Positions 1 to 8,167 of a DNA stretch of 64,000 bases are shown here, one piece after another. The DNA lies in assembly GCA_964571855.1 (NCBI GenBank), contig CAZNDO010000006.1, positions 62,001 through 126,000 on the forward strand, given 5' to 3'. A model generated the notes under the pieces. It was not told the origin of the DNA, searched no databases, and saw only the letters and a program-made list of their open reading frames with translations. The DNA comes from CAYYFX01 sp964571855. GTDB lineage: Bacteria > ARS69. How positions within the stretch are numbered: the first letter of the stretch is position 1; the number at the start of each line of letters is the position of its first letter. Made by a program: the position numbers and the translations under genes.

Positions 1-535
1 CGCGCGACTCCGCGGGCGCGAGCACCGCGGTGGGCTCGTCGAGCACGAGGATGCGCGCGCCCTTCCGCAGCACCTTCAGGATCTCGAGCCGTTGCCGCTC
101 GCCCACGGAGAGGTCGTCCGCGAGCGCGTCCGGGCGCAGTTCCAGCCCGTAGCGCGCGGACACCTCCTCCAGCCGGCGGCGCGCGCGTCCCCGGTCCAGC
201 CGCCCGAGGCGCACGTCCTCCGCGCCGAGCATGGCGTTCTCGAGCACCGTGAGCCCGTCCACGATCATGAAATGCTGGTGCACCATGCCGAGCCCGCGGG
301 CGGCGGCGTCGCGCGGACCGCGCGGCGCGAAGGGAACGCCGTCCACCGCGATGCCGCCCGCATCCGGGCGCACGAGCCCGTACAGGATGCGCACGAGCGT
401 GGACTTCCCCGCGCCGTTCTCGCCGCAGATCGCGTGCAGCGTGCCGGGTGCCACCTCCAGGTCCGCGCCGTCGACCGCCACGCAGTCGCCGTAGCGCTTG
501 CCGATGCCGCGCATCGCCACGGCGGGCGCGGTCAT
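1..535 (-). CDS. ABC transporter ATP-binding protein, simple sugar/nucleoside type (partial)
   Basis: This is the ATPase subunit of a BMP-type nucleoside or sugar importer; only the first 178 codons lie inside the window and the second ATPase half is lost at base 1. Visible in order are Walker A (GENGAGKST, residues about 33-41), a Q-loop region (MVHQHFMIVDGLTVLENAM), the signature LSVGERQRLEILKVL and Walker B ILVLDEPTAVLAP. The MVHQHF and SVGERQR wording is typical of the YufO/RbsA-like group of fused dimeric ATPases. The ATG at 535 overlaps the glycosyltransferase stop by four bases (ATGA), so it is the last visible gene of the minus-strand operon that also holds the binding lipoprotein. 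The permease genes would be expected just beyond base 1. Substrate as nucleoside or purine is inferred from the neighbours. Confidence 0.9.
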   Translation of the reverse strand, partial: MTAPAVAMRGIGKRYGDCVAVDGADLEVAPGTLHAICGENGAGKSTLVRILYGLVRPDAGGIAVDGVPFAPRGPRDAAARGLGMVHQHFMIVDGLTVLENAMLGAEDVRLGRLDRGRARRRLEEVSARYGLELRPDALADDLSVGERQRLEILKVLRKGARILVLDEPTAVLAPAESR

Positions 536-1311
536 CGTCCCCCGCTCCCGCCGGCGCCCGGGCCGCGGCGCTGCAGCTCCCACGCCTTCGCGTACACCGC
601 GAACTTCACCGACGCGTGGATGGCCGCCACCAGGAAGCCGTGCGTGCCGTCCAGGAAGCCGCGCTGCACGAAGTACTTGCGCAGGAACGCGGCCGCCGGG
701 TGCGCGAACAGGTGCCAGCCGCCGATGCGGCGCCGGCCCGCGCGCTCCGGCGCGAGGTGGTTCGAGTACCGCTCCACGCGCGCCAGCGCGGCGGCCACCG
801 TGGGGTGCGTGTCGTGCGTGATGGCCCCGGACAGGTCCTCGACCGGACCGTCCGCGTGCAGCGTCTCGTGCCCGGGCGCGCCGCGGATGGAGGCGCGCTC
901 CCGGCGCACGAGACGGAGCTGCGGATCGGGCCACCAGCCGCCGTGCCGGATCCAGCGCCCGCAGAAGAGGTTCCGCCGTCGGACGCGGAATCCCGCCGGG
1001 GCGTCCGCGCGCTCCGCCGCCGCGCGCAGCTGCGCGGCGAGCTCCGGCGTGACGGCCTCGTCCGCGTCCAGCCGGAACACCCACTCCCCCGCGGTCTCCG
1101 CGAGCGCGTACTTGAGCTGCGCGTCGAAGCCGGGCCACGGGTGCACCACGACGCGGGCGCCGCGCGCGGCGGCGATGGCCGCGGTGTCGTCCGCGGAGCC
1201 GCCGTCCACGACGAGGATGTCGTCGGCCCAGCGGAGCGAATCCACCGCGGCCCCGATGCGCGCGGCCTCGTTCTGCGCGATCAGGAACGCGCAGATCCGC
1301 GGCCGGCTCAC
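532..1311 (-). CDS. Glycosyltransferase family 2 (WaaE/KdtX-like)
   Basis: The product is about 259 residues, the usual size of the small GT-A glycosyltransferases that decorate lipopolysaccharide core. The N-terminus RPRICAFLIAQNEAARIG, the DGGSADDT turn and the LDADEAV metal-binding DxD-like motif are clear. The C-terminal half (WIRHGGWWPDPQLRLVRR, then HPAAAFLRKYFVQRGFLDG) matches the WaaE/KdtX subgroup. The GTG start at 1311 overlaps the upstream lipoprotein stop (GTGA) and the stop overlaps the ABC ATPase start (ATGA), so it is translationally coupled on both sides inside a transporter operon. A glycosyltransferase is unexpected there. Family assignment is firm; the acceptor is unknown. 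Confidence 0.88.
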   Translation of the reverse strand: MSRPRICAFLIAQNEAARIGAAVDSLRWADDILVVDGGSADDTAAIAAARGARVVVHPWPGFDAQLKYALAETAGEWVFRLDADEAVTPELAAQLRAAAERADAPAGFRVRRRNLFCGRWIRHGGWWPDPQLRLVRRERASIRGAPGHETLHADGPVEDLSGAITHDTHPTVAAALARVERYSNHLAPERAGRRRIGGWHLFAHPAAAFLRKYFVQRGFLDGTHGFLVAAIHASVKFAVYAKAWELQRRGPGAGGSGGR

Positions 1312-2336
1312 CGCCGCCCGGACTCCGCCGGCACCGCGAGCGTGCCCGCCGCCACCGAGTCCCGCAGCGCCGCGGCGCGCTCGAGCATGGCCGCGGTGAG
1401 CAGGTCGCGGTTGTGCTCGTCCACGGCGAAGCCCACGCCGTCCTCGGCGAGGCCGAACTCGTGCACGCCGCCCCGGAAGGTGCCGTTCGCCGCCGCCCCG
1501 ATCACGGCCTCGATGGCCACGTCCACCCGCTTGATCATGGACGTGAGCACCGTGCCGGGCGCCACGCCGTTCTGGTTCGAGTCCACGCCGATGGCGTACA
1601 CGCCGCGCTCCTTCGCCGCCTCGATCACGCCGAGCCCGGTCACGCCGGACGCGTGGAAGATCACGTCCGCGCCCTGCCCGATCTGGGACAGGGCGATCTC
1701 CTTCCCGCGCACCGGATCGGTGAACGCCTCCGGGCGCACGCCGGCGTAGCCCACCAGGACCTTCGTGCCCGGGACGGCGTGCTCCGCGCCGGCGCGGTAC
1801 CCGGCCTCGAAGCGGTGGATGAGCGGGACGTCCATGCCGCCCACGAAGCCGAGCGTTCCGGACGTCGACTTCAGCGCGGCGAGCGCGCCGACGAGGAACG
1901 CCCCCTCCTGCTCGCGGAACACGAGCGACGCCACGTTCGGGCGGTCCTCCACGCGTCCATCCACGAGCGCGAACTCCACGTCGGGATGGTCCGCGGCCAC
2001 GCCGCGGATGGCGTCGGTGAACAGGAAGCCCACGCCGATCACGAGGTCGTACCCGCGGGAGGCCAGCTTGCGCAGGCCGACCTCGCGGTCCACGTCCGCG
2101 CCGGGCTCGAAGTCCGCGATCTCGATGGGCATCCGCGCCGCCGCGCGCGTGAGGCCCTCGTACGCGGAGTCGTTGAAGGACTTGTCGCCCTTGCCGCCCA
2201 CGTCGAAGACGAGGCCGACGCGGAACGGCGCCGCCGCGGACGAGCCGGGGGCGGAGCGTCCGGACGAACCCTCGTTGCCGCCGCAGCCGGCGCCGAGCGC
2301 GAGGAGCGCGAGCGCTCCGGCGGCGAATCTCCTCAC
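1308..2336 (-). CDS. BMP family nucleoside-binding lipoprotein
   Basis: A 342-residue periplasmic substrate-binding lipoprotein of the BMP/Med/PnrA family, which usually binds purine nucleosides. It begins with a short lipoprotein signal (hydrophobic stretch ending LGAGC, Cys18), followed by a Ser/Gly linker and the mature family pattern: VGLVFDVGGKGDKSFND, then YDLVIGVGFLFTDAI, FVGGMDVPLIHRFEAGY and GVDSNQNGVAPGTVLTSM. The GTG start at 2336 overlaps the stop of the amidohydrolase (GTGA). With the ABC ATPase two genes downstream it forms an importer; the enzymes upstream suggest the ligand is a purine or purine nucleoside. Ligand is inferred, family is clear. Confidence 0.93.
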   Translation of the reverse strand: MRRFAAGALALLALGAGCGGNEGSSGRSAPGSSAAAPFRVGLVFDVGGKGDKSFNDSAYEGLTRAAARMPIEIADFEPGADVDREVGLRKLASRGYDLVIGVGFLFTDAIRGVAADHPDVEFALVDGRVEDRPNVASLVFREQEGAFLVGALAALKSTSGTLGFVGGMDVPLIHRFEAGYRAGAEHAVPGTKVLVGYAGVRPEAFTDPVRGKEIALSQIGQGADVIFHASGVTGLGVIEAAKERGVYAIGVDSNQNGVAPGTVLTSMIKRVDVAIEAVIGAAANGTFRGGVHEFGLAEDGVGFAVDEHNRDLLTAAMLERAAALRDSVAAGTLAVPAESGRR

Positions 2337-3703
2337 GAGCCACCTCCCCGTGCCGGGACCGGGCCATCGTACCCGTGCTGCCGCGCGCGTTCGAGCAGGG
2401 AACGCTGCGCGCGCCGCGCCTCGCGCACGATCCCCGCGGGGTCCAGGCGCACCATCGCCCCGTCCTCCACGAGCACCTCCCCGCGCACGAGCACGTGGCG
2501 CACGTCCGACGCGCGCGCGGAGTACACGAGCGCGGTGGGGGCGTCGGCGGTGGGCGCGGCGTGCGGCGTGTCCAGGTCCACGGCGATCACGTCGGCCTCC
2601 ATCCCCGCGTCCAGGCGGCCGACGGTGCCGCCGAAGCCGATGGCCTCGGCCCCCGCCTTCGTGGCCAGGGTGAGCACCTCCCGGGCGGTCACCGAACCCG
2701 GGCCGCTCTTCACCTGCGCGAGGTGCGCCGCCCTGCGCATCTCCGCGAAGGCGTCCAGCGTGTTGTTCGCGGGCGCGCCGTCCGCGCCGAGCGACACGTG
2801 GACGCCGGCGTCCCGCAGGCGGCGCAGCGCCATCAGCCCCGAGCCGAGCTTCAGGTTCGTGCCCGGGCAGTGCGCCGCCTTCGTGCCGCTCTCCGCGAGG
2901 CGCGCGATCTCGCCGTCGGTCAGCCAGATGCAGTGGGCCACCACGGTGGCCGGTCCGAGGAAGCCGGTCTCGTCGAGGTACTCCACGTTGCTCCGGCCCT
3001 TCACCGCGCGCACCGCCGCGGTCTCGCCCTCGCTCTCGGCCGCGTGCGTGTGCAGCAGGTACTTCCCCTTCGCCAGCGCCACGACCTCGCGGAAGAGCAC
3101 GTCCGAGCAGGACAGCGCGAAGCGCGGCGCGAACGCGTACCGGAGCCGGCCGCCGGCGGCGCCGTCCCAGCGCTCCGCCAGGTCGAACGACTCGCGCAGG
3201 GAGTCCATCGGCGTCTCCAGAAGGCCCACCGGGACGCCCTCGCCCTCGTCCATCATCGCCTTGCCGCTCACCGCGCGGATGCCGGTCTCCGAGAAGACCT
3301 CGAACACTGCGTCGTGGTGGCGCACGGTGCCCATGTCCAGCACGGCGGTCGTCCCGCCACGCAGCAGCTCCGTCACGGACAGCCGCGCGGACGCGCGCAG
3401 CGAGTCCGGATCGTGCGCCGCCTCCAGCGGCCAGATCCGGCCGCGCAGCCAGGGCAAGAGCGGCAGGTCCTCGGCGAGGCCGCGGAACAGGGTCTGGCAG
3501 ACGTGCACGTGGCTCTGCACGAACCCGGGCAGCAGCGTGAGCCCGCGCGCGTCCACGACGCGGGCGCCGGGCGCCGCCGTCGCAAGGTCCCCGCCGACCG
3601 AGACGATGCGGCCGTCCCGCGCGAGCAGGTCGCCGCGCGTCTCCTCCCAGCCCGGTCCGCCGAGGAGGATGCGCTCCGCGCCGCGCAGCAGGACCGCGCT
3701 CAC
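2333..3703 (-). CDS. Amidohydrolase, ATZ/TRZ superfamily (SsnA/guanine deaminase-like)
   Basis: This 456-residue cytoplasmic enzyme belongs to the metal-dependent deaminases/hydrolases that act on purines, pterins or triazines. The metal site is complete: SHVHVCQT near residue 65, HTHAAE near 215, the AHCIWL region and the SLGADGAP aspartate near 310. The end of the chain has the usual C-terminal beta-sandwich (ADVIAVDLDTPHAAPT, VLVRGEVLVEDG). The GTG at 3703 overlaps the carbamate kinase stop (GTGA). A neighbour set of YqeC, carbamate kinase and an amidohydrolase resembles the E. coli region containing ssnA, yqeA and yqeBC, which is linked to selenium-dependent purine hydroxylases. Guanine deaminase-like chemistry is the best guess; the exact substrate cannot be read from sequence alone. 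Confidence 0.85.
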   Translation of the reverse strand: MSAVLLRGAERILLGGPGWEETRGDLLARDGRIVSVGGDLATAAPGARVVDARGLTLLPGFVQSHVHVCQTLFRGLAEDLPLLPWLRGRIWPLEAAHDPDSLRASARLSVTELLRGGTTAVLDMGTVRHHDAVFEVFSETGIRAVSGKAMMDEGEGVPVGLLETPMDSLRESFDLAERWDGAAGGRLRYAFAPRFALSCSDVLFREVVALAKGKYLLHTHAAESEGETAAVRAVKGRSNVEYLDETGFLGPATVVAHCIWLTDGEIARLAESGTKAAHCPGTNLKLGSGLMALRRLRDAGVHVSLGADGAPANNTLDAFAEMRRAAHLAQVKSGPGSVTAREVLTLATKAGAEAIGFGGTVGRLDAGMEADVIAVDLDTPHAAPTADAPTALVYSARASDVRHVLVRGEVLVEDGAMVRLDPAGIVREARRAQRSLLERARQHGYDGPVPARGGGS

Positions 3704-4650
3704 GGGCCGGCCCCCGCCCCGCGCACGATGCGCGTGCCTTCGCGCCCCTCGATCGCCGCGAGCAGGTGCTCCGGCGAGGTCACGATCGCCTCCCGGCCGC
3801 CGCCCTCCAGGAACGCCACGCCGGCCGCGATCTTCGGGCCCATGCTGCCCGGCGGGAACTGCCCCTCCGCGAGGCCGCGGCGCGCCTCCGTCACGGTCAG
3901 CTCGCGGAGCTCGCGCTGCGCGGGCTTGCCGAAGTCCCAGGCCACGCGCGCCACGTCGGTGAGCGTGACCAGCCGGTCCGCGCCGAGCTGCCGGGCGAGC
4001 ACGCCCGCGGCCTGGTCCTTGTCGATGACCGCTTCCACGCCGCGCAGGCGGCCGTCCGGATCGCGCACGACGGGCACGCCGCCGCCGCCGCCCGCGATGA
4101 CCACGCACCCCGCGCCGACCAGCGCGCGGATGGCCTCCCACTCCACGATCTCCAGCGCCGGGGGCGACGGCACCACGCGGCGGTAGCCGCGCTTCGCGTC
4201 GTGCAGGAAGGTCCAGCCCTTCTCCTCGCGCCGCTTCTGCGCCTCGTCCGCGCCGAACCAGGGCCCGATGGGCTTCGTGGGGTTCGCGAACGACGGGTCG
4301 GCGCCCGACACCACGCACTGCGTGACCAGCGACACGACCGGCTTGTCGATGCCGCGCGCGCGGAGCTCGTTCCCCAGCACCTGCTGCAGCATGTAGCCGA
4401 TGCCGCCCTGCGAGTCGGCGCCGCACACGTCCAGCGGCATGACCGGCAGCAGGTGGCGCGCGGCCTCGTTGCGCTCCACGATGTTCCCGACGATCGGCCC
4501 GTTGCCGTGGCTGACCACGACCGCCTCGCCGTGCCCGATCAGCCCGGCCACGCCGGACATCGCGCGCATGGCCACCTCGCGCTGCTCGCGGATGGTGCCG
4601 CGGCCGGACGAGGGGACGATGGCGTTCCCGCCGAGGGTGACGACGTTCAC
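3700..4650 (-). CDS. arcC: Carbamate kinase
   Basis: A 316-residue amino acid kinase family enzyme that makes ATP and carbamate (ammonia plus CO2) from carbamoyl phosphate and ADP. The start VNVVTLGGNAI, the SHGNGPIVGNIVERNE segment, CVIAGGGGGVPVV and the VIDKDQAAGVLARQLGAD lysine-containing motif are all family hallmarks, and the length is normal. It starts with GTG at 4650, 17 bases after the yqeC-like stop, and overlaps the amidohydrolase by four bases. In fermentative purine or ureide breakdown this enzyme harvests ATP from carbamoyl phosphate, which fits the deaminase and nucleoside transporter next to it. Confidence 0.95.
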   Translation of the reverse strand: MNVVTLGGNAIVPSSGRGTIREQREVAMRAMSGVAGLIGHGEAVVVSHGNGPIVGNIVERNEAARHLLPVMPLDVCGADSQGGIGYMLQQVLGNELRARGIDKPVVSLVTQCVVSGADPSFANPTKPIGPWFGADEAQKRREEKGWTFLHDAKRGYRRVVPSPPALEIVEWEAIRALVGAGCVVIAGGGGGVPVVRDPDGRLRGVEAVIDKDQAAGVLARQLGADRLVTLTDVARVAWDFGKPAQRELRELTVTEARRGLAEGQFPPGSMGPKIAAGVAFLEGGGREAIVTSPEHLLAAIEGREGTRIVRGAGAGP

Positions 4651-4667
4651 GGGGGCTCCGCGGGGCG

Positions 4668-5516
4668 CTACGCCCCGCCGCCCTCGGCGAGGTGCGTCTC
4701 CACGAGTCCCCCCTGCAGGTTGTCCCCGAGCGCGATGCGCTTGATGCGCGCGCAGCGCTCCAGCACGGAGCGCGCGAATCCGCGCGCGGCGGCGCGCTCG
4801 GTGCCGAGCGGGGACTTGTTCAGGTACAGGACCACCTGCATGTCGCCCGGGATCTTCGCGAGCAGTCCCCGGGGATGGCACAGCAGGTCCGCGAGGCGCC
4901 CCGGCGTGAGCCGCTCGCCCCACGTGACGCCCAGGAGATCCTGGATGACCTCGGGGCGGTGGCAGTGCTGCTCGTTCACGGGCGACTCCAGGCCGTCCGC
5001 GCCGATCACGATGACCACGTGCGTGGCGCACAGCGGCAGGATGGGCTCCCCGAGACGGTGCCCCTTCACGGAGCGGCCGCGCGCGCCGTCCGCCTCCACC
5101 ACGACCACGTCCCACTTCAGCCGCGACAGCAGCCCGCCCAGGTACTCGGGCGGCAGCCCGAGCAGCTTGTCCCGCATGACGGAGCGCCCGAGGAACGCGG
5201 CCGGGATGCGGGCCGGCGCGGCGCCGCCGCCGAGCACGCTCTCGATCCACACGGCGCTCGTCCCCTCGTCGCGGCAGCGGCGCCACGTGCCGCCGCTGGG
5301 ATCGTGCTCGTCCCAGAGGAGGACGTCGCGCACTTCGCTCAGCTCCTCCAGCTTCATCCGCGCGGTGGTGGTGGCGAGCACGCGCTTGCCGTCCCGCGCC
5401 GCCTCCCGCGCGAGGCGGAACAGCGTGGACGTCTTCCCGCCGCCGCCCACCAGGGCCACGATGGCCCCGGACGGCAGCCCCAGCGCTTCCACCAGGGTGA
5501 GGTAGTCCGCCTGCAC
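4668..5516 (-). CDS. yqeC: YqeC-like selenium-dependent hydroxylase accessory protein
   Basis: A 282-residue P-loop protein. It has Walker A VGGGGKTS near residue 23, TTTARM after strand 2, VVVVEADGARGRSVKGH and VIVIGADGLESPV, which together are the pattern of the YqeC family annotated as selenium-dependent molybdenum hydroxylase accessory proteins. The likely start is GTG at 5516, two bases after the aminotransferase stop; a CTG at 5522 would add two residues. In other bacteria yqeC sits with yqeB, xdh-like hydroxylases, ssnA and carbamate kinase; the latter two follow immediately here. No molybdenum hydroxylase is present in the window. Family recognition is confident; the biochemical role of the family is not settled. 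Confidence 0.85.
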   Translation of the reverse strand: MQADYLTLVEALGLPSGAIVALVGGGGKTSTLFRLAREAARDGKRVLATTTARMKLEELSEVRDVLLWDEHDPSGGTWRRCRDEGTSAVWIESVLGGGAAPARIPAAFLGRSVMRDKLLGLPPEYLGGLLSRLKWDVVVVEADGARGRSVKGHRLGEPILPLCATHVVIVIGADGLESPVNEQHCHRPEVIQDLLGVTWGERLTPGRLADLLCHPRGLLAKIPGDMQVVLYLNKSPLGTERAAARGFARSVLERCARIKRIALGDNLQGGLVETHLAEGGGA

Positions 5517-5518
5517 CG

Positions 5519-6685
5519 TCAGACTTTCTGGAGCAGGCCGGCGATCATCGCCAACGCCTTCTCGAGGTTCGGCAGCGAGTTCGCGTACGAGAACCGCAGG
5601 TAGCCCTCGCCCTCCGGGCCGAAGGACGTCCCCGCGAGCGACGCCACGCCGGCCTCCGCGAGCAGCCGGTCCTGCAGCTCCACCGACTTCATGCCCAGCG
5701 CCTTCACGTTCGCGAAGACGTAGAACGCGCCCTTGGGCTTCACGCAGGAGATGCCCTCCAGCGCGTTCAGCCCGTCCACGATCCGGTCCCGGCGCCGGCG
5801 GAACTCCGCCACCATCCGCGCCACGGAATCCTGCGGTCCGCGCAGCGCCTCGATCGCGGCCATCTGGGCGAAGCTGGCCGTGCAGGAGTTCGAGTTCGTC
5901 ATGAGCCGGGCGAAGTGCGGCGCGATGTCCTTCGGCATGATCCCGTAACCGAGCCGCCAGCCGGTCATGGCGTAGGTCTTCGAGAAGCCGTCCACCACGA
6001 CGGTGCGGTCCATCATGCCGGGGAACTGCGTGATGGACTCGTGCGGGTCCTCGTAGGTGATCTTCGAGTAGATCTCGTCCGCCAGGACCCAGAAGTCGTG
6101 CTTGTGCGCGAGCTCCGCGATCTGCTTCAGGTCCTCGCGCGTGAGCATGGAGCCGCACGGGTTGTGCGGGGAGTTGATGATCACCATCCGGGTCCTCGGC
6201 GTGATCCGCGCCTCGAGGTCCGCCACGTCCAGGCGGAACTGCCGGGACTCCTTGAGCGGGACCGGCACGGCCTTCGCCCCGAAGTACGAGATGACCGACT
6301 CGTAGATGGGGAACCCGGGATCCGGGTAGATCACCTCGTCCCCGGGGTTCACGAGCGCCAGGACGGAGTAGAAGAGGATGGGCTTCGCGCCCGGCGTGAT
6401 GACCACGTTGTCCGGGCCGACCGGCACCCCGCGGTCCTTCGCGAAGAACTCCGCGATGGCCTCGCGCGCGGCGGGGAGACCGGCGGACGGGCCGTAGTGC
6501 GTCCACCCGTTCCGGAGGGCCTGGATGGCCGCCTCCACCACGTTCGCCGGGGTGTCGAAGTCCGGCTCCCCGATCTCCAGGTGGATGATCTCGCGCCCGG
6601 CCGCCTCCAGCTTCTTCGCGCGTGCCAGGACCTCGAACGCGGTCTCCGTGCCGAGACCGCTCATGCGCCGGGCGGCCCGCTCCAT
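5519..6685 (-). CDS. Pyridoxal phosphate-dependent aminotransferase, class I/II
   Basis: A 388-residue fold-type I aminotransferase of the aspartate/alanine group. The N-terminal GREIIHLEIGEPDFDTP, the NSPHNPCGSM substrate/PLP contact, VLADEIYSK and the Schiff-base lysine in GFSKTYAMTGWRLGY (Lys236) are intact. ATG at 6685 is chosen because a GGAGGCGGG ribosome site sits directly upstream and because the family starts at this point. It is the first gene of the minus-strand purine/selenium operon and is followed two bases later by the yqeC-like gene. The amino donor and acceptor cannot be told; aspartate or alanine is likely. Confidence 0.93.
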   Translation of the reverse strand: MERAARRMSGLGTETAFEVLARAKKLEAAGREIIHLEIGEPDFDTPANVVEAAIQALRNGWTHYGPSAGLPAAREAIAEFFAKDRGVPVGPDNVVITPGAKPILFYSVLALVNPGDEVIYPDPGFPIYESVISYFGAKAVPVPLKESRQFRLDVADLEARITPRTRMVIINSPHNPCGSMLTREDLKQIAELAHKHDFWVLADEIYSKITYEDPHESITQFPGMMDRTVVVDGFSKTYAMTGWRLGYGIMPKDIAPHFARLMTNSNSCTASFAQMAAIEALRGPQDSVARMVAEFRRRRDRIVDGLNALEGISCVKPKGAFYVFANVKALGMKSVELQDRLLAEAGVASLAGTSFGPEGEGYLRFSYANSLPNLEKALAMIAGLLQKV

Positions 6686-6773
6686 CGTCCCGCCTCCTCG
6701 TGAGCGCCGGCGAGGCCCCGGCCGCGGGATGCCTCGCAGGAGGCGCGGACGGGGCTTCACAGGCTTCCGCCGG

Positions 6774-6802
6774 AAGATATCACCCGGCCCTGCGGGTGCC
6801 TA
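6774..6802 (-). promoter_or_regulatory. Sigma70-type promoter of the aminotransferase-to-ABC operon
   Basis: On the minus strand TAGGCA (6797-6802) and TATCTT (6774-6779) are separated by 17 bases, and the -10 is of the extended form TGATATCTT. The predicted start is near 6767, giving a leader of about 80 bases. The -35 overlaps the stop codon of the sulfatase-like gene. A CACCCG/CGGGTG hairpin (6781-6798) lies largely in the spacer and may slow read-through from upstream. Predicted by pattern only. Confidence 0.45.
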
Positions 6803-8167
6803 GGGCGACGACCCGTCGACGTACCCCAGGGAGCGCAAGCGCGCCGCGAGCGCCGGGTCGATGGCGGCGGGCTCCGCGCGCGGGCGCCCCTTCGCGGTCC
6901 AGTCCGCCAGCTCCGCGGCGAGCGCCGCGCCGTCCGCGGGCGGGGCCGACGGGACGCCGACCTCCCCCGGATCCTCCGCGCGGCGGAACCACTCGTTGCG
7001 GTCCCCCACCCAGGGCGTCTCCACGAGGGTCCAGTCCCGCGTGCGGACCGCGCGCTGCTTGAGCCGGTTCGGGTACTCCCCGGGACGCTCCACGTTCCAG
7101 GGCATGGAGGCCTCCGAGAACGCCACGAGGCCGACCGGCGACGTCACCCACTCCCGCAGGTCCCGGCTCTCCCACGCCGCGCGCGGCGGCACGCCGAGCG
7201 CGGCGACGAACGTCTGCGCCGCGTCCACCGTGCGCACGGTGGCCCCGGAGACCGCGGGCGGGAAGCCCGCGCCGCGGACCGCGAGCGGGACGTGCACGTC
7301 CGCGTCGTACACCCAGGGCCCGTGCTTGAAGTCCAGCCCGTGCTCGCCCACGCTCTCGCCGTGATCCGCGGTGAGGAGCGTGAGCGTCCCCGCGTCCGCG
7401 GCCAGCTCCTCCAGCAGGCTCCCCATGGCCCGGTCCAGCCCCGTGATCTCCGCGCGGTACAGCGAGAGCAGGTGCGCGCGCGCGTCCTCCGGAAGCAGCG
7501 ACGGGTCCTCCCACAGCGCGAAGAGGAAGTCCATGCTCCCGTTCGCCGGGCCGCGGTAGCCGGTGTCGTACCGGGCGAAGTCCACGGGGTCGGGGGCGTA
7601 CGGGAAATGCGGCTCGAACAGGTGCACCCACAGGAACCGGCGCCCCGTGGCGGCGTGCCACCACGCCGACGCGCCCGCCAACGTGTCGCGCGCGGGGCGC
7701 CAAGCCTGGTCCCGCGCCTCGGCGTGCGTCATGCCGGCGTCGTACACGTCGAAGCCGCGGTCGAGTCCGAACGCGGCGTCCAGGGCCGCGCTGGACACGA
7801 ACGCCGCGGTGGCGAAGCCCGACTTCTTCAGCGACTCCGCCAGGACGGGGATGTCCTCCGGGAGCGGCCACCCGTTCCGCGGGATTCCGTGCTCCGTGGG
7901 CCACAGCCCCGTGAGCATGCTGGCATGGGACGAGAGCGTGGTGGGTGCCGGCGCCCAGGCGTCGGCGAACTGCGTGGCGCCGCGAAAGAAGCGGTCCAGG
8001 TGCGGCGTGTGCACGACCGGGCTGCCGCCCGCGCCGAAACTGTCCGCGCGCCAGGTGTCCACGGTGACGAGCACGACCGAACGCGCGCGCGGGGGCGCGG
8101 AACACGACAGCGACCCGGCGACCGACACCGCACAGACGAGTGCGACCCCCGCGGCTCCGCCCCTCAC
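6800..8167 (-). CDS. Sulfatase-like alkaline phosphatase superfamily lipoprotein
   Basis: A 455-residue protein with a signal sequence ending in SLSC (probable lipid attachment near Cys22). The catalytic fold is clear: VVLVTVDTWRADS metal site at the start of the mature chain, TTLSSHASMLTG, and LLTADHGESVGEHG. In true sulfatases the nucleophile segment reads C-x-P-S-R-A-S-x-L-T-G with Cys turned into formylglycine; here threonine sits at the Cys position and the Pro and Arg are also replaced. It is therefore more likely a phosphate- or phospholipid-type hydrolase or transferase, or a degenerate relative, than a classical sulfatase. GTG at 8167 overlaps the upstream stop (GTGA), coupling it to the unknown secreted protein. 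Confidence 0.85.
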   Translation of the reverse strand: MRGGAAGVALVCAVSVAGSLSCSAPPRARSVVLVTVDTWRADSFGAGGSPVVHTPHLDRFFRGATQFADAWAPAPTTLSSHASMLTGLWPTEHGIPRNGWPLPEDIPVLAESLKKSGFATAAFVSSAALDAAFGLDRGFDVYDAGMTHAEARDQAWRPARDTLAGASAWWHAATGRRFLWVHLFEPHFPYAPDPVDFARYDTGYRGPANGSMDFLFALWEDPSLLPEDARAHLLSLYRAEITGLDRAMGSLLEELAADAGTLTLLTADHGESVGEHGLDFKHGPWVYDADVHVPLAVRGAGFPPAVSGATVRTVDAAQTFVAALGVPPRAAWESRDLREWVTSPVGLVAFSEASMPWNVERPGEYPNRLKQRAVRTRDWTLVETPWVGDRNEWFRRAEDPGEVGVPSAPPADGAALAAELADWTAKGRPRAEPAAIDPALAARLRSLGYVDGSSP

